A DNA stretch of 64,000 nt from positions 2,383,957-2,447,956 of the forward strand of contig NZ_JAUSQL010000001.1 in the NCBI RefSeq assembly GCF_030811095.1. The letters are read 5' to 3'. How positions within the stretch are numbered: the stretch's first letter is position 1; the number at the start of each line of letters is the position of its first letter. Below, piece by piece: positions 18,548 through 26,365 of this stretch. The notes beneath the pieces were generated by a model, which was not told the origin of the DNA, searched no databases, and saw only the letters and a program-made list of their open reading frames with translations. The translations under genes were made by a program, and so were the position numbers. The DNA comes from Trueperella abortisuis (GTDB taxonomy: Bacteria; Actinomycetota; Actinomycetes; Actinomycetales; Actinomycetaceae).

Positions 18548-18931
18548 TTAGCTCCCTTCGGGATGGTCGGATTCGTGGCGGCTCCAGCTCTCGGAAATGA
18601 GCTGTTGCGCTTGGGTTCGATTGAGGCCGAGGCCTCGGGCGGCGCGAACGTAGTCCTCCGCGGAGGATTGAGCGAGTTCAATGCGGAGGGCGTCGACGCG
18701 TTCGGCGCTGTCGGTGATGAAGCGACCCGCGGTGCGTTCGGTCCGGCTCAGTTCGCGGCGCTCGAGTTCGGCGAGCGCGCGTTGCGCGGTGTTGGGGTTG
18801 ACCCCGAGCTCGGCCGCGAGTTCGCGTACGGAAGGGACACGAGCGCCCGGAGCCCACTCGCCGCTGACGATTCGACGAGTGAATTCGTCGACTAACTGCA
18901 TCCAGATGGGAATGCCGGCTTCGAAGTTCAC
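18548..18931 (-). CDS. GntR family regulator, YtrA subfamily
   Basis: A 127-residue protein with an N-terminal GntR winged helix: GIPIWMQLVDEFTRRI, then the recognition region SVRELAAELGVNPNTAQRAL. A short helical C-terminal dimerisation domain, as in YtrA, follows. It starts with GTG behind an AGGGAGG ribosome site. It is first in the operon with the ABC ATPase and permease, and a perfect GTATTA-N6-TAATAC dyad lies 20 bp upstream. Autoregulation of the operon is the expected logic for this family. Confidence 0.92.
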   Translation of the reverse strand: MNFEAGIPIWMQLVDEFTRRIVSGEWAPGARVPSVRELAAELGVNPNTAQRALAELERRELSRTERTAGRFITDSAERVDALRIELAQSSAEDYVRAARGLGLNRTQAQQLISESWSRHESDHPEGS

Positions 18932-18951
18932 GTGCCCTCCCTTGTGTTACT

Positions 18952-18969
18952 GTATTACGTTCATAATAC
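18952..18969. promoter_or_regulatory. YtrA-type operator GTATTA-N6-TAATAC
   Basis: A perfect 6-bp inverted repeat (18952-18957 and 18964-18969) in the promoter region of the leftward GntR/ABC operon. Weaker outer symmetry (TGTGT/ACACA) flanks it. Long AT-rich dyads of this kind are typical YtrA-subfamily targets. Confidence 0.7.
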
Positions 18970-19039
18970 ATCGACACAGTTTCAGGGTGCAAGCCTCTCA
19001 CGGCGACGAACAGCACGCTTCACGACGACGGTGCGCGAG

Positions 19040-19438
19040 TTAGTCGGCTCGGGTGCGATCCTCCCACGCCGTCTCAATAAGCTCACGCAGCACAGACTCG
19101 TCGAGGTCATCGAAGGCAGGCAGCACGATGGCGTTGCGGCCAAAGGGCACCGAGCCCAGACGGTCGAGGATAGGCGCGTAGTACTCGCTATACCGGCGAA
19201 GCACCAGCACCAACTTGGTGTCCCGCCGAGAGAAGCCGATCTCGAAGCCGTCGGGCGAGGAATCGTCCACGCACACCGGCACCTTCTCGCCAAAGCCAAT
19301 GACGGACGGCCCCCACATCACCGCCTCGTGCCCGGTCACCGACCTGAGCAAGCGATACAGCGCGCGGGCGTCGGACTGGAGCTGGCCGGGAAAGCGCTCG
19401 ATAACCTCGCAGGGGTCGAGCCGGGTTTGCGCATCCAT
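19040..19438 (-). CDS. DUF1801 domain-containing protein
   Basis: A 132-residue protein of the DUF1801 family (YdhG-like fold), recognised by HEAVMWGPSVIGFG in its centre and the later TKLVLVLRRYSEYY segment. The function of the family is not settled. I chose the ATG at 19436-19438, preceded by GGAGGGA, over a longer in-frame start. No membrane segments. Confidence 0.85.
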   Translation of the reverse strand: MDAQTRLDPCEVIERFPGQLQSDARALYRLLRSVTGHEAVMWGPSVIGFGEKVPVCVDDSSPDGFEIGFSRRDTKLVLVLRRYSEYYAPILDRLGSVPFGRNAIVLPAFDDLDESVLRELIETAWEDRTRAD

Positions 19439-19783
19439 GCCGATCCCTCCTTCGCTAGGCCCTCCTGGCGGCATTCTATCGGCCAGGGTCGCCGAAGTGT
19501 CGGGTGTCAGCGTCGACGACGCCCGGCGGCGCTTCGTCGTCGTTGGCGAGCCTCCTCAGCGAAACGCCGCACGAGTACGCAAGCCCGCGAGCGACGGTTG
19601 ATAACAATTCAATAACATCTTGACATCAAGGTATCTTGCGGGCGTGAAGGTCGTAGGATGGCACCAAGCACTTGCCGACACAACGCCGTGTCACACGCGC
19701 CTATGCGCCACAATAACCACCGCGGCAACCGATCAAACCGCGGCGCCACACACGAGAAGGACTCATTACACAGAGAGGTCGTC
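19439..19783. other. Divergent intergenic region, no gene seen
   Basis: 345 bp between the DUF1801 gene and the SLC13 gene, with no convincing ORF. A CTTGA-N2-TCAAG palindrome at 19619-19630 overlaps a TTGACA-like hexamer and could be an operator/promoter for the transporter. A solitary GAAGTGTCGG at 19494-19503 matches the box of the 13.4-kb array in reverse orientation. Confidence 0.5.
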
Positions 19784-21352
19784 ATGAGTACACCGGATCT
19801 CATCAAAGACTCCCCGATTTCGCAAGGTTCCCAAGACCACCACGACGAAACCATCATGCCCCAGGGCCGCCCCTGGCTGCGCCACCTCGGAGGCCTGGCG
19901 CTCGGCGTCGTCGCCGGATTGATCATCTACTTCATCTTCCCCAAAGAGCTTTCTTCCACGCTCACGGAGCAGTTCGCCGCGAAGGAGATGGACACGGACG
20001 CCACCAAGATCGCGATCACGGCGGGAGTCGCCGTCATGATGGGCGTGTGGTGGATGACGGAGGCGATCCCGCTCGCAGCCACCGCACTTGTGCCGGTCAC
20101 GCTCTTCCCGATCTTCGGGATCATGAGCTTCAAGGACGCCGGCGCCGCCTACGCCTCCTCCACGATCTTCCTGTTCATGGGCGGATTCTTCCTCGCACTG
20201 GCGATGCAACGCTGGAACTTCCACCGCCGGCTCGCGCTCACCATCGTGCGGGCACTCGGCACGAAACCCACCCGCCTCGTGCTCGGCTTCATGGTGGCCA
20301 CGGGCTTCCTGTCCATGTGGGTGTCGAACACGGCGACTGCGGTCATGATGCTGCCGATCGGCATCTCCGTACTCACCACGATCGGGCACGCCGACGACGA
20401 GGGCACCTCGCGCCTGTCCAACTTCGGCACGGCGCTCATGCTGGGCATCGCGTACTCGGCGTCGATCGCGTCGCTATCTACCCTGATTGGCACGCCGCCA
20501 AACGCACTGCTGCGCGGCTACCTGCAAGACACGCACGGCATCTCGCTGTCCTTCGGCAAGTGGATGCTCTTCGCCACGCCGATGGCCTGGCTCTTCGTCC
20601 TTATCGCCTGGCAACTGCTGGTGCGGATCTACAAGCCCGAGGTCACGGAGATTCCGGGCGGCAAGGATCTGATCGCGCGCGAGCTACGCGACATGGGCCC
20701 GATGTCGGCCCAAGAGAAGATCGTCGGGCTGATCTTTGTTGCCGCCGCTGCCGCCTGGATCATCATTCCCACCCTCTGGCCTGATGGCCCCATCTCCGAC
20801 TCCACGATCGCGATGATCCTGGCAATGGTGCTGTTCATTACGCCCGCCAAGCCCGCCCAGGGCGTGGCCATCCTCGACTGGGAGACCGCCAAGCACATCC
20901 CGTGGGACGTGCTGCTGCTGTTCGGCGGCGGCCTGTCGCTATCGGCCGCGTTCGGCAAGTCCGGGCTGTCGGCGTGGATCGGCGAGGTGGCCGGGTCGCT
21001 TGCGGGCCTGCCCACGATCCTCATCATCGCCGGTGTCACCGCAATCGTCATCTTCCTCACCGAGATGACGTCGAACACCGCAACCGCCGCCGCCTTCCTG
21101 CCGATCATCGGCGCCGTGGCGATCGGCATGGGCGCGGACGTCCAGCTGTTGGTCATCCCGGTGGCACTCGCCGCGACCTGCGCCTTCATGCTCCCGGTCG
21201 CCACGCCGCCGAACGCCATCGCCTACGGCTCCGGCTACATTACGATCGCCCAGATGGTCAAAGCCGGCCTGTGGCTGAACATCATCGGCATCGTGCTGAT
21301 CACCGGATGGACGCTGGTGTTCGGACCGATGCTGCTGGGCTTCAGCCTGTAG
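19784..21352 (+). CDS. SLC13/DASS family sodium:dicarboxylate symporter
   Basis: A 522-residue inner-membrane transporter with about 12 hydrophobic segments. The two SNT motifs of the family are visible: SMWVSNTATAVMM near residue 175 and TEMTSNTATAAAFLP near residue 425. These coordinate Na+ and the dicarboxylate. It is expected to import C4-dicarboxylates such as succinate, malate or fumarate. The ATG at 19784 is supported by AGAGAGG; the longer upstream frame is unlikely. It is monocistronic, ending just before the hairpin repeat at 21375. Confidence 0.9.
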   Translation: MSTPDLIKDSPISQGSQDHHDETIMPQGRPWLRHLGGLALGVVAGLIIYFIFPKELSSTLTEQFAAKEMDTDATKIAITAGVAVMMGVWWMTEAIPLAATALVPVTLFPIFGIMSFKDAGAAYASSTIFLFMGGFFLALAMQRWNFHRRLALTIVRALGTKPTRLVLGFMVATGFLSMWVSNTATAVMMLPIGISVLTTIGHADDEGTSRLSNFGTALMLGIAYSASIASLSTLIGTPPNALLRGYLQDTHGISLSFGKWMLFATPMAWLFVLIAWQLLVRIYKPEVTEIPGGKDLIARELRDMGPMSAQEKIVGLIFVAAAAAWIIIPTLWPDGPISDSTIAMILAMVLFITPAKPAQGVAILDWETAKHIPWDVLLLFGGGLSLSAAFGKSGLSAWIGEVAGSLAGLPTILIIAGVTAIVIFLTEMTSNTATAAAFLPIIGAVAIGMGADVQLLVIPVALAATCAFMLPVATPPNAIAYGSGYITIAQMVKAGLWLNIIGIVLITGWTLVFGPMLLGFSL

Positions 21353-21374
21353 CCGGGCGGGTGTCACCCGCTTT

Positions 21375-21465
21375 CGGTTTTACGTCACGCAAAGTGTTTT
21401 CTCGTCACCTAAATCCTTGATTTGAGTGACGAGAAAACACTTTGCGTGTGCCGAAACGGTGAGGG
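21375..21465. repeat. 91-bp hairpin repeat, left copy
   Basis: 88 of 91 bases match the copy at 22770-22860 in direct orientation (differences at 21381, 21451 and 21456). The core is a perfect 23-bp inverted repeat (CACGCAAAGTGTTTTCTC... arm) around a 17-nt centre, which itself contains AAATC/GATTT. The two copies bracket the AbiEi-like gene. It could be a MITE, a recombination site or a T-rich bidirectional terminator. Confidence 0.92.
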
Positions 21466-21684
21466 CCGAGCCGGCGACTGGGGCGAGTTGGCGGTTGGGC
21501 CCGGCGACTGGGGCGCGCCGACGTCGTCGACGACGTCGGCCCACTCGACCCACTCGACCCACGCGGCCCACTCAACCCAATCCCCACACCGCCCGCACAC
21601 GGCCCCACGCCAAAAAGTTCTCCACAGCAACCGCTTCCGGCACACCAACCCCTTTTTCAGCCTGCTTCAAATACGTGCTCCTCG

Positions 21685-21707
21685 CCAGTTCGTTACGCTC
21701 GAACTGG
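21685..21707. promoter_or_regulatory. Inverted repeat CCAGTTCG-N7-CGAACTGG
   Basis: A perfect 8-bp dyad ending 3 bp before the AAGGAG ribosome site of the AbiEi-like gene. AbiEi-type antitoxins autoregulate by binding inverted repeats, so this is a good operator candidate. It could alternatively act as an RNA hairpin near the ribosome site. Confidence 0.55.
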
Positions 21708-21724
21708 CGAAAGGAGTACGGCCA

Positions 21725-22750
21725 GTGGTCATGAAAGGAAGTCCGAAACACTTTGTCGAATCAGACAGGGCACGTGCCGCTTGGCTAAGCGCCCAACAAG
21801 CTAGCTTTCAGTCAGTCCGCGCTCGCGGCATCACCAATCTTGACGCCCACACCACCGATAGCACCGCCTTCTGGGCATTCGCCGAATCCCAATCGCTCGT
21901 AAAGGCCTTTCACGGGTACGCGAGTAGCCAAGTCAATCCAGACCTTCCCATGTGGAAGCAACAAACAACACGCGTGCTCCAAACCGTCGACTACCTCAAC
22001 AGACGACGAAACTGTCGCCCTTCTACATCGGAGCCGATGCCCTATGCCGGCCTCACGGCAGCGGTGTTGCTTGACCTTCCCATCTTGCGCCCACATCCTA
22101 AACAAGCCATTCGAGTCACTTCCCAGGTACGTCGTGCCCGACGCACGAAGCACACCTTGACCCACACCGTCACCTTCACGCCACACACAATCCCTTTCGC
22201 AGATTTCCGCGTCACGTCACTTGAACAAACCATCATCGACCTCGCCCGCCTCTACGGCCCCGAGCACGGACTTGTTGCCGCGGACTTTGCCCTGGCCAAC
22301 TACCTCACGACGAGCGAGCGCCTCGTCCGTCTCTTCAACTCGCTTCGCAGCTGCCACGGGCGGCGGAACGCGCGCGTCATGCTTGATCTCATGGATGGGC
22401 GCCGCGAATCCGTCGGCGAGTCACTCATGTTCTTCCGGTTCTCCGAGGCCGGTCTGCCCCTGCCCGAACCGCAGTTGACCTTCTGGATCCAGGGCCAACA
22501 GATGCGCCCGGACGCTGTCGACACCGATCGCCGCTACGTCTTCGCCTTCGATGGCAACGCCAAACTCACCGCCCCGTCGATGACGAACGGGCGCGACTAT
22601 CGCGACCTCGTCCAGGACGCAACATGGAAGGAGCGCCTGCTCGCCGACGCCGGCTACAAGACTTTCCACCTTCGCTGGGAGGACGTGCGCACAACCGACG
22701 GGTTCCGAAGGTGGTTGAACTCGCGCCGCTCGTTCGGGCTGGCGTACTGA
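21725..22750 (+). CDS. AbiEi-like protein with C-terminal endonuclease-fold domain, orphan
   Basis: A 341-residue protein. The first ~250 residues look like the actinobacterial AbiEi-like (type IV toxin-antitoxin antitoxin) family, with the FRVTSLEQTIIDLARLYGPEHGLVAADFAL segment characteristic of the AbiEi C-terminal domain. The tail (about 255-335) resembles DUF559/VSR-like nuclease folds: MRPDAVDTDRRYVFAFDGN, then AGYKTFHLRWEDV. The DG-type acidic position is FDGN rather than the usual YDG. No AbiEii nucleotidyltransferase toxin is adjacent. The GTG start at 21725 is 8 nt from AAGGAG; the ATG at 21731 is the alternative. Base composition is less GC-rich than its neighbours, and the gene is bracketed by two 91-bp hairpins, both hints of acquisition. 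Confidence 0.65.
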   Translation: MVMKGSPKHFVESDRARAAWLSAQQASFQSVRARGITNLDAHTTDSTAFWAFAESQSLVKAFHGYASSQVNPDLPMWKQQTTRVLQTVDYLNRRRNCRPSTSEPMPYAGLTAAVLLDLPILRPHPKQAIRVTSQVRRARRTKHTLTHTVTFTPHTIPFADFRVTSLEQTIIDLARLYGPEHGLVAADFALANYLTTSERLVRLFNSLRSCHGRRNARVMLDLMDGRRESVGESLMFFRFSEAGLPLPEPQLTFWIQGQQMRPDAVDTDRRYVFAFDGNAKLTAPSMTNGRDYRDLVQDATWKERLLADAGYKTFHLRWEDVRTTDGFRRWLNSRRSFGLAY

Positions 22751-22769
22751 CCTGCCGCTCGTTACCCAG

Positions 22770-22860
22770 CGGTTTCACGTCACGCAAAGTGTTTTCTCGT
22801 CACCTAAATCCTTGATTTGAGTGACGAGAAAACACTTTGCGTGTGTCGAACCGGTGAGGG
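22770..22860. repeat. 91-bp hairpin repeat, right copy
   Basis: Direct copy of 21375-21465, 19 bp after the stop of the AbiEi-like gene. Start-to-start distance is 1395 bp. It could fold into a long hairpin with T-rich arms and may act as terminator. Confidence 0.92.
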
Positions 22861-22952
22861 GCCCGGCAGGCGGCACGTAATCAAGACCACGCCCGGCCAA
22901 GTGGCGCCTCACCAGTTTGCCGCGTAAAGTAAACGCTGTTCGCAAGGACAAT

Positions 22953-23025
<73 letters not shown>

Positions 23026-23031
23026 CACATC

Positions 23032-23071
23032 GGCTCAGTGGTTGATCTTGAATCCCGCTGAGCCGTTTGTT
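23032..23071 (+). terminator. Probable terminator of tRNA-Arg
   Basis: GGCTCAG (23032-23038) pairs with CTGAGCC (23058-23064), followed by the T-rich GTTTGTT. Confidence 0.7.
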
Positions 23072-23187
23072 ATGCCGATAAGCCTAAACCTCGATGCGGG
23101 TCGCGGCCTATAGGACAGTCCGTGCTGACTAGGGTCGGCGGACCGGTCCCACCGCCTGCACTCCAGCTAGCGCCGCCCGCGCTCCAG

Positions 23188-23589
23188 CTAACGCTCGCCA
23201 GGATCGGGCTCGTCCGCGGCTAACTGCCACCGCCGCCCAAAATAGCTGTTGAGGCCAATGACCAGCACCACGATGAATCCCAACGTGGCAAGCGCGCCCG
23301 ACAGGCCTCGGGTCGCTAGGGCGGTTTGCTTCGCATAAAACAGGAAACCGGCGGCCAGGCCAACAAGCACGTCGAGGGCATAACGCCGGCACGGCACCAC
23401 CCTCAGCACATAGCGAGCGGACAGCCCGCCCACCGCAAGGAACACCAGTGCCGCTACCGCCGCCAGCCACACCGGCGACGCCGCCGTTGCCCGCACCTTG
23501 TCAACCCCAATCGCCAGGGCGAGACCCGTCGCGGCGATGAGGCTCCCGGTCGCCCACGGCCGCCTCGTTGTGCTTTCCATACCCATCAT
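23188..23589 (-). CDS. Small multi-pass membrane protein, unknown family
   Basis: A 133-residue protein with four hydrophobic segments (about residues 14-30, 39-58, 68-85 and 100-117) and a short acidic C-terminus ending EPDPGER. It looks like an actinobacterial integral membrane protein of unknown function. The GGGGAAG ribosome site favours a start at 23587-23589 (two ATGs in tandem). It lies downstream of ddh on the same strand, separated by a large hairpin. Confidence 0.6.
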   Translation of the reverse strand: MMGMESTTRRPWATGSLIAATGLALAIGVDKVRATAASPVWLAAVAALVFLAVGGLSARYVLRVVPCRRYALDVLVGLAAGFLFYAKQTALATRGLSGALATLGFIVVLVIGLNSYFGRRWQLAADEPDPGER

Positions 23590-23609
23590 CCTACTTCCCC
23601 GCCTTGCCG

Positions 23610-23654
23610 TGACGACGGCGCCCCCGAAGCCAACCTCGGGGGCGCCGTCGTCAC
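23610..23654. terminator. 19-bp perfect hairpin after ddh
   Basis: The arm GTGACGACGGCGCCCCCGA pairs perfectly with 23636-23654 around a 7-nt loop. It lies between the ddh stop and the next leftward gene. It has no T-tract, so it may act as a strong T-less terminator. Confidence 0.6.
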
Positions 23655-23728
23655 GGGGCCCGCTCACCCCGCGCGAAAGCTCGAGCCGGACAATCGGGCG
23701 AGTGTGCGGGCGAGACCCGGCCACACCT

Positions 23729-24700
23729 TTAAAGGAAGTGCGCCCGCAGCTCCTCGGCACTCAGGGGGGACAGCTCCCCAAGCGTCACGTCAAACGCGGT
23801 GATCGCCCCGGTTTGCCCGGCGCCGGCCTTGCGAGCCACGGCCCGCGCGAAAGCCGCCAGCACCGAACCCGTGAACTCGGGATTAGAGCCCAGCTCCAGA
23901 CTAAACGTGACGGTTGCGGGGACGTTATCATCCGTGCGCCCCGAACGAATCACCTGACCGCCATGGGGCATGCCGGAATGCTCCGCGGCGAGTTCCTCGG
24001 CCGTCACAAAGGTCACGGTCGTGTCATAGTCGGCGAAGTAGTTCGGCATCTGAACAATGGCGCGCTCGATGGCGGCACGGTCGCTGCCCTCTTCGGCGAC
24101 GACGTAGCACTCCCGCTTGTGCATCGTACGCGCGGTGAGCTCAACGGGACGATGCTCCTTGACCGCCGCCACCGTGGTCTCAATGGGAACGGTGTACTGC
24201 TTGGCGTCGACAACACCCGGAATCCGACGGATCGCATCCGAATGCCCCTGAGACACACCGGGACCCCAGAAAGTGGTGGTCGCGCCGGCGGGCAGAACAG
24301 CCTCACCGAGCACGCGCAGCATCGAAAACAGGCCGGGATCCCAGCCGGCGCTGATGAGGGCGAGGGTACCAGCGGCCTGAGCGGCATCGTCGAGGGCGGC
24401 GAAGTGGGCAGGAATATTGGCGTGCGTATCGAAAGAGTCGACCGTGTTAAACATGGCGGCGACGGCCGGGCCCTGCACGGCCAGGTCCGTTGCCGATCCG
24501 CCGCAGTTGACCACAACGTCGAGCCGACCCACGTACTCTTCCATCTGGTCCACATGCACAACCGGCAGTCCAAGCGTGGTCACAGTGGCCGGATCGCGGC
24601 GGGTGAAGACAACGACACCCTCCATATCCGGCTGGTGACCAAGCGCGAGTTCAAGGCCGCGACCCAAGTTGCCATACCCATTGATACCAATACGAATCAT
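23729..24700 (-). CDS. ddh: meso-Diaminopimelate dehydrogenase
   Basis: Reductively aminates tetrahydrodipicolinate to meso-diaminopimelate with NADPH in one step, bypassing the succinylase/acetylase branches of lysine and peptidoglycan-precursor synthesis. The 323-residue protein starts with a Rossmann GINGYGNLGRGLE. It has the family landmarks VNCGGSATDL, VDSFDTHANIP, ISAGWDPGLFS and WGPGVSQGHSDA, and the length of the Corynebacterium enzyme. Start ATG at 24698-24700 with a GGGAG-type ribosome site. It is not in an operon with other lysine genes here. Confidence 0.95.
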   Translation of the reverse strand: MIRIGINGYGNLGRGLELALGHQPDMEGVVVFTRRDPATVTTLGLPVVHVDQMEEYVGRLDVVVNCGGSATDLAVQGPAVAAMFNTVDSFDTHANIPAHFAALDDAAQAAGTLALISAGWDPGLFSMLRVLGEAVLPAGATTTFWGPGVSQGHSDAIRRIPGVVDAKQYTVPIETTVAAVKEHRPVELTARTMHKRECYVVAEEGSDRAAIERAIVQMPNYFADYDTTVTFVTAEELAAEHSGMPHGGQVIRSGRTDDNVPATVTFSLELGSNPEFTGSVLAAFARAVARKAGAGQTGAITAFDVTLGELSPLSAEELRAHFL

Positions 24701-24836
24701 TCCAGCTCCCCTTTCGTCAGTTAGCTAGTGCCAAGTTTGACAAAAACACGAACGCGGGAAAAGGGAGGACCACGAAGCGAACAGGGAAGCAGGGGTTGCC
24801 AGGCCGGCGCGCCGTGAGTGCATTTCCTCATAGCCC

Positions 24837-24865
24837 TTGCGCGGGAGGGAAAAGTCATCTACCCT
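24837..24865 (+). promoter_or_regulatory. Promoter of the four-carbon acid sugar operon
   Basis: -35 TTGCGC (24837-24842), 17-bp spacer, -10 TACCCT (24860-24865). The ACCTCAGAGGT operator starts 9 bp downstream, near the expected transcription start. Confidence 0.6.
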
Positions 24866-24873
24866 AAACCTAC

Positions 24874-24889
24874 ACCTCAGAGGTCTGAG
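24874..24889. promoter_or_regulatory. Operator ACCTCAGAGGTCTGAG
   Basis: Contains the perfect 11-bp palindrome ACCTC-A-GAGGT (24874-24884), just after the -10 of the acid-sugar operon. The same palindrome occurs at 60542-60552 in the cyclase gene promoter. Read in its own transcription direction the second site is ACCTCTGAGGTCTGAG, 15 of 16 identical. A shared repressor of GntR type is the likely binder. Confidence 0.7.
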
Positions 24890-24903
24890 CACAAAGGAGT
24901 GTT

Positions 24904-26334
24904 ATGAAGAAGTACCACGAGCTAATCGAAGGCTACCCGCCCGGCGCCACCGTCACGGCGGCGGATGTGCGACGCGCCCGAGACGCCGCACACGAAACCA
25001 CCATCTACGTCGTCCTCGACGACGACCCCACGGGAACCCAGTCCGTCGCCGACCTTCCCGTCCTGACGTCGTGGGAGGAAGAAGACTTCCTCTGGGCGTA
25101 CGCAACCGGGAAACCCGCCGTGTACGTCATGACGAATTCCCGATCCCTGTCAGCCAACGACGCCGAACGAGTCAACCGCGAGGTCACCCGCGCGGCCCTC
25201 AAGGCGGCTACCACCGCCGGCGTCACCGTCGCGTTCGTCTCGCGCTCGGATTCCACACTCAGAGGCCACTTCCCGCTCGAACCGCAGACCATCGTCGACG
25301 AGTACGCAGCGGCAACGGGGAGGAAGGCCGACGGGATCGTCGTCGTTCCCGCATTCGGCGACGCCGGACGTATCACCGTCGGCGGTATCCACTACGCCGG
25401 CTCTGTCGAATCCGGTTTCGTTCCCGTCGGTGAGACCGAGTTCGCCAAGGACGCGACATTCGGATTCACCTCCTCGGCTCTGGCGGACTGGGTCGAGGAA
25501 AAGTCGCACGGACAGATCCCCGCATCCTCCGTCATCCACATCGACCTCACCGCCTTGCGAACCGAAGGCGAAGCGGTGCCCCTGCTACAGTCGGCGAAAA
25601 ACGGCGCGATCGTCGTCGTCGATATCGTCACCGAGGAAGACCTTCGGCTCCTCTCACTTGCCCTCATTGAGGCAGAGGCGGCGGGTTCCACCTTCGTCTA
25701 CCGGGTCGGTCCGCCGTTCGTTCGCGCCCGCATCGGCCAAGACGTCCGTGAACCACTCACCGTCCGCGAGGTGGAAGACTCTCGGAGAGGGACGGCGAGC
25801 GCTCGCGGCGGGTTGATCGTGGTCGGCTCGCACGTTGACCTCACCACCCGGCAGCTCAACGTGCTACGCGATAAGCAACACCCCGCCGAGTTCGAGATCG
25901 AGGTCGCCAAGGTGGTCGACGCCGACCATCGCGACCAGCACCTCGCCGCAATCGCCCAACAGGCGGCCGACGCGCTCAACGCCGGCAACGTCGTTGTCCG
26001 CACATCCCGCACGCTCGTCACCGGAAAGGACCGGGACGATTCCCTCGACATCTCGCGGCGCGTGTCCGCCGCCGTCGTGGAAGTCGTCCAACGCGTCCTC
26101 CACGCGAACCCGCCGCGCTTCGTCGTCGCAAAGGGCGGCATCACCTCCTCCGATGTCGCCTCGAAGGGACTCGGCATCCGACACGCCATGGTGATCGGCC
26201 CGATGCTACCCGGAATTGTCTCCCTCTGGTCCGGCCAAGACGGCCCCGCCGCAGGCATCCCCTACGTCGTCTTCGCTGGAAATGTGGGCAACGAGGAATC
26301 CCTCGCCGCCGTCGTCAACACGCTATCTCACTAA
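24904..26334 (+). CDS. Four-carbon acid sugar kinase (DUF1537 family)
   Basis: Phosphorylates a C4 acid sugar (3-oxo-tetronate, threonate or erythronate) with ATP. The 476-residue protein has the N-terminal substrate-binding domain with LDDDPTGTQS (about 38-47) and SRSDSTLRGH (about 115-124), both diagnostic of the family. The C-terminal nucleotide-binding domain carries VAKGGITSSDVA. An AAGGAG ribosome site precedes the ATG. It is first in the operon with an LtnD-like dehydrogenase and a GntP permease and sits directly behind the ACCTCAGAGGT operator. Which of OtnK, DtnK or LtnK it is cannot be decided. Confidence 0.9.
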   Translation: MKKYHELIEGYPPGATVTAADVRRARDAAHETTIYVVLDDDPTGTQSVADLPVLTSWEEEDFLWAYATGKPAVYVMTNSRSLSANDAERVNREVTRAALKAATTAGVTVAFVSRSDSTLRGHFPLEPQTIVDEYAAATGRKADGIVVVPAFGDAGRITVGGIHYAGSVESGFVPVGETEFAKDATFGFTSSALADWVEEKSHGQIPASSVIHIDLTALRTEGEAVPLLQSAKNGAIVVVDIVTEEDLRLLSLALIEAEAAGSTFVYRVGPPFVRARIGQDVREPLTVREVEDSRRGTASARGGLIVVGSHVDLTTRQLNVLRDKQHPAEFEIEVAKVVDADHRDQHLAAIAQQAADALNAGNVVVRTSRTLVTGKDRDDSLDISRRVSAAVVEVVQRVLHANPPRFVVAKGGITSSDVASKGLGIRHAMVIGPMLPGIVSLWSGQDGPAAGIPYVVFAGNVGNEESLAAVVNTLSH

Positions 26335-26365
26335 CAACCACCCCATCATCATTCAAAGGAGAATC

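Larger units (their letters stand above)
21353..21724. other. Intergenic region upstream of the AbiEi-like gene
   Basis: 372 bp without a credible gene. It contains the left copy of the 91-bp hairpin repeat (21375-21465), a short run of CCCACTCGA-like 9-bp direct repeats (about 21539-21577), and a CCAGTTCG-N7-CGAACTGG dyad (21685-21707) just before the ribosome site of the next gene. Open frames across it are low-complexity and not believable. Confidence 0.6.

Noticed and set aside
19494..19503. Single GAAGTGTCGG matching the array box
   Set aside because: One short match without the second box or terminal repeats; likely chance, noted only in the intergenic entry.
21539..21577. 9-bp CCCACTCGA-like tandem repeats
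   Set aside because: Short, degenerate and non-coding; no functional reading can be supported.
21422..21724. Upstream extension of the AbiEi-like gene to give a 442-residue protein
   Set aside because: The added part is His/Ser/Thr low-complexity, crosses the hairpin repeat, and the AAGGAG site fits the GTG at 21725 instead.
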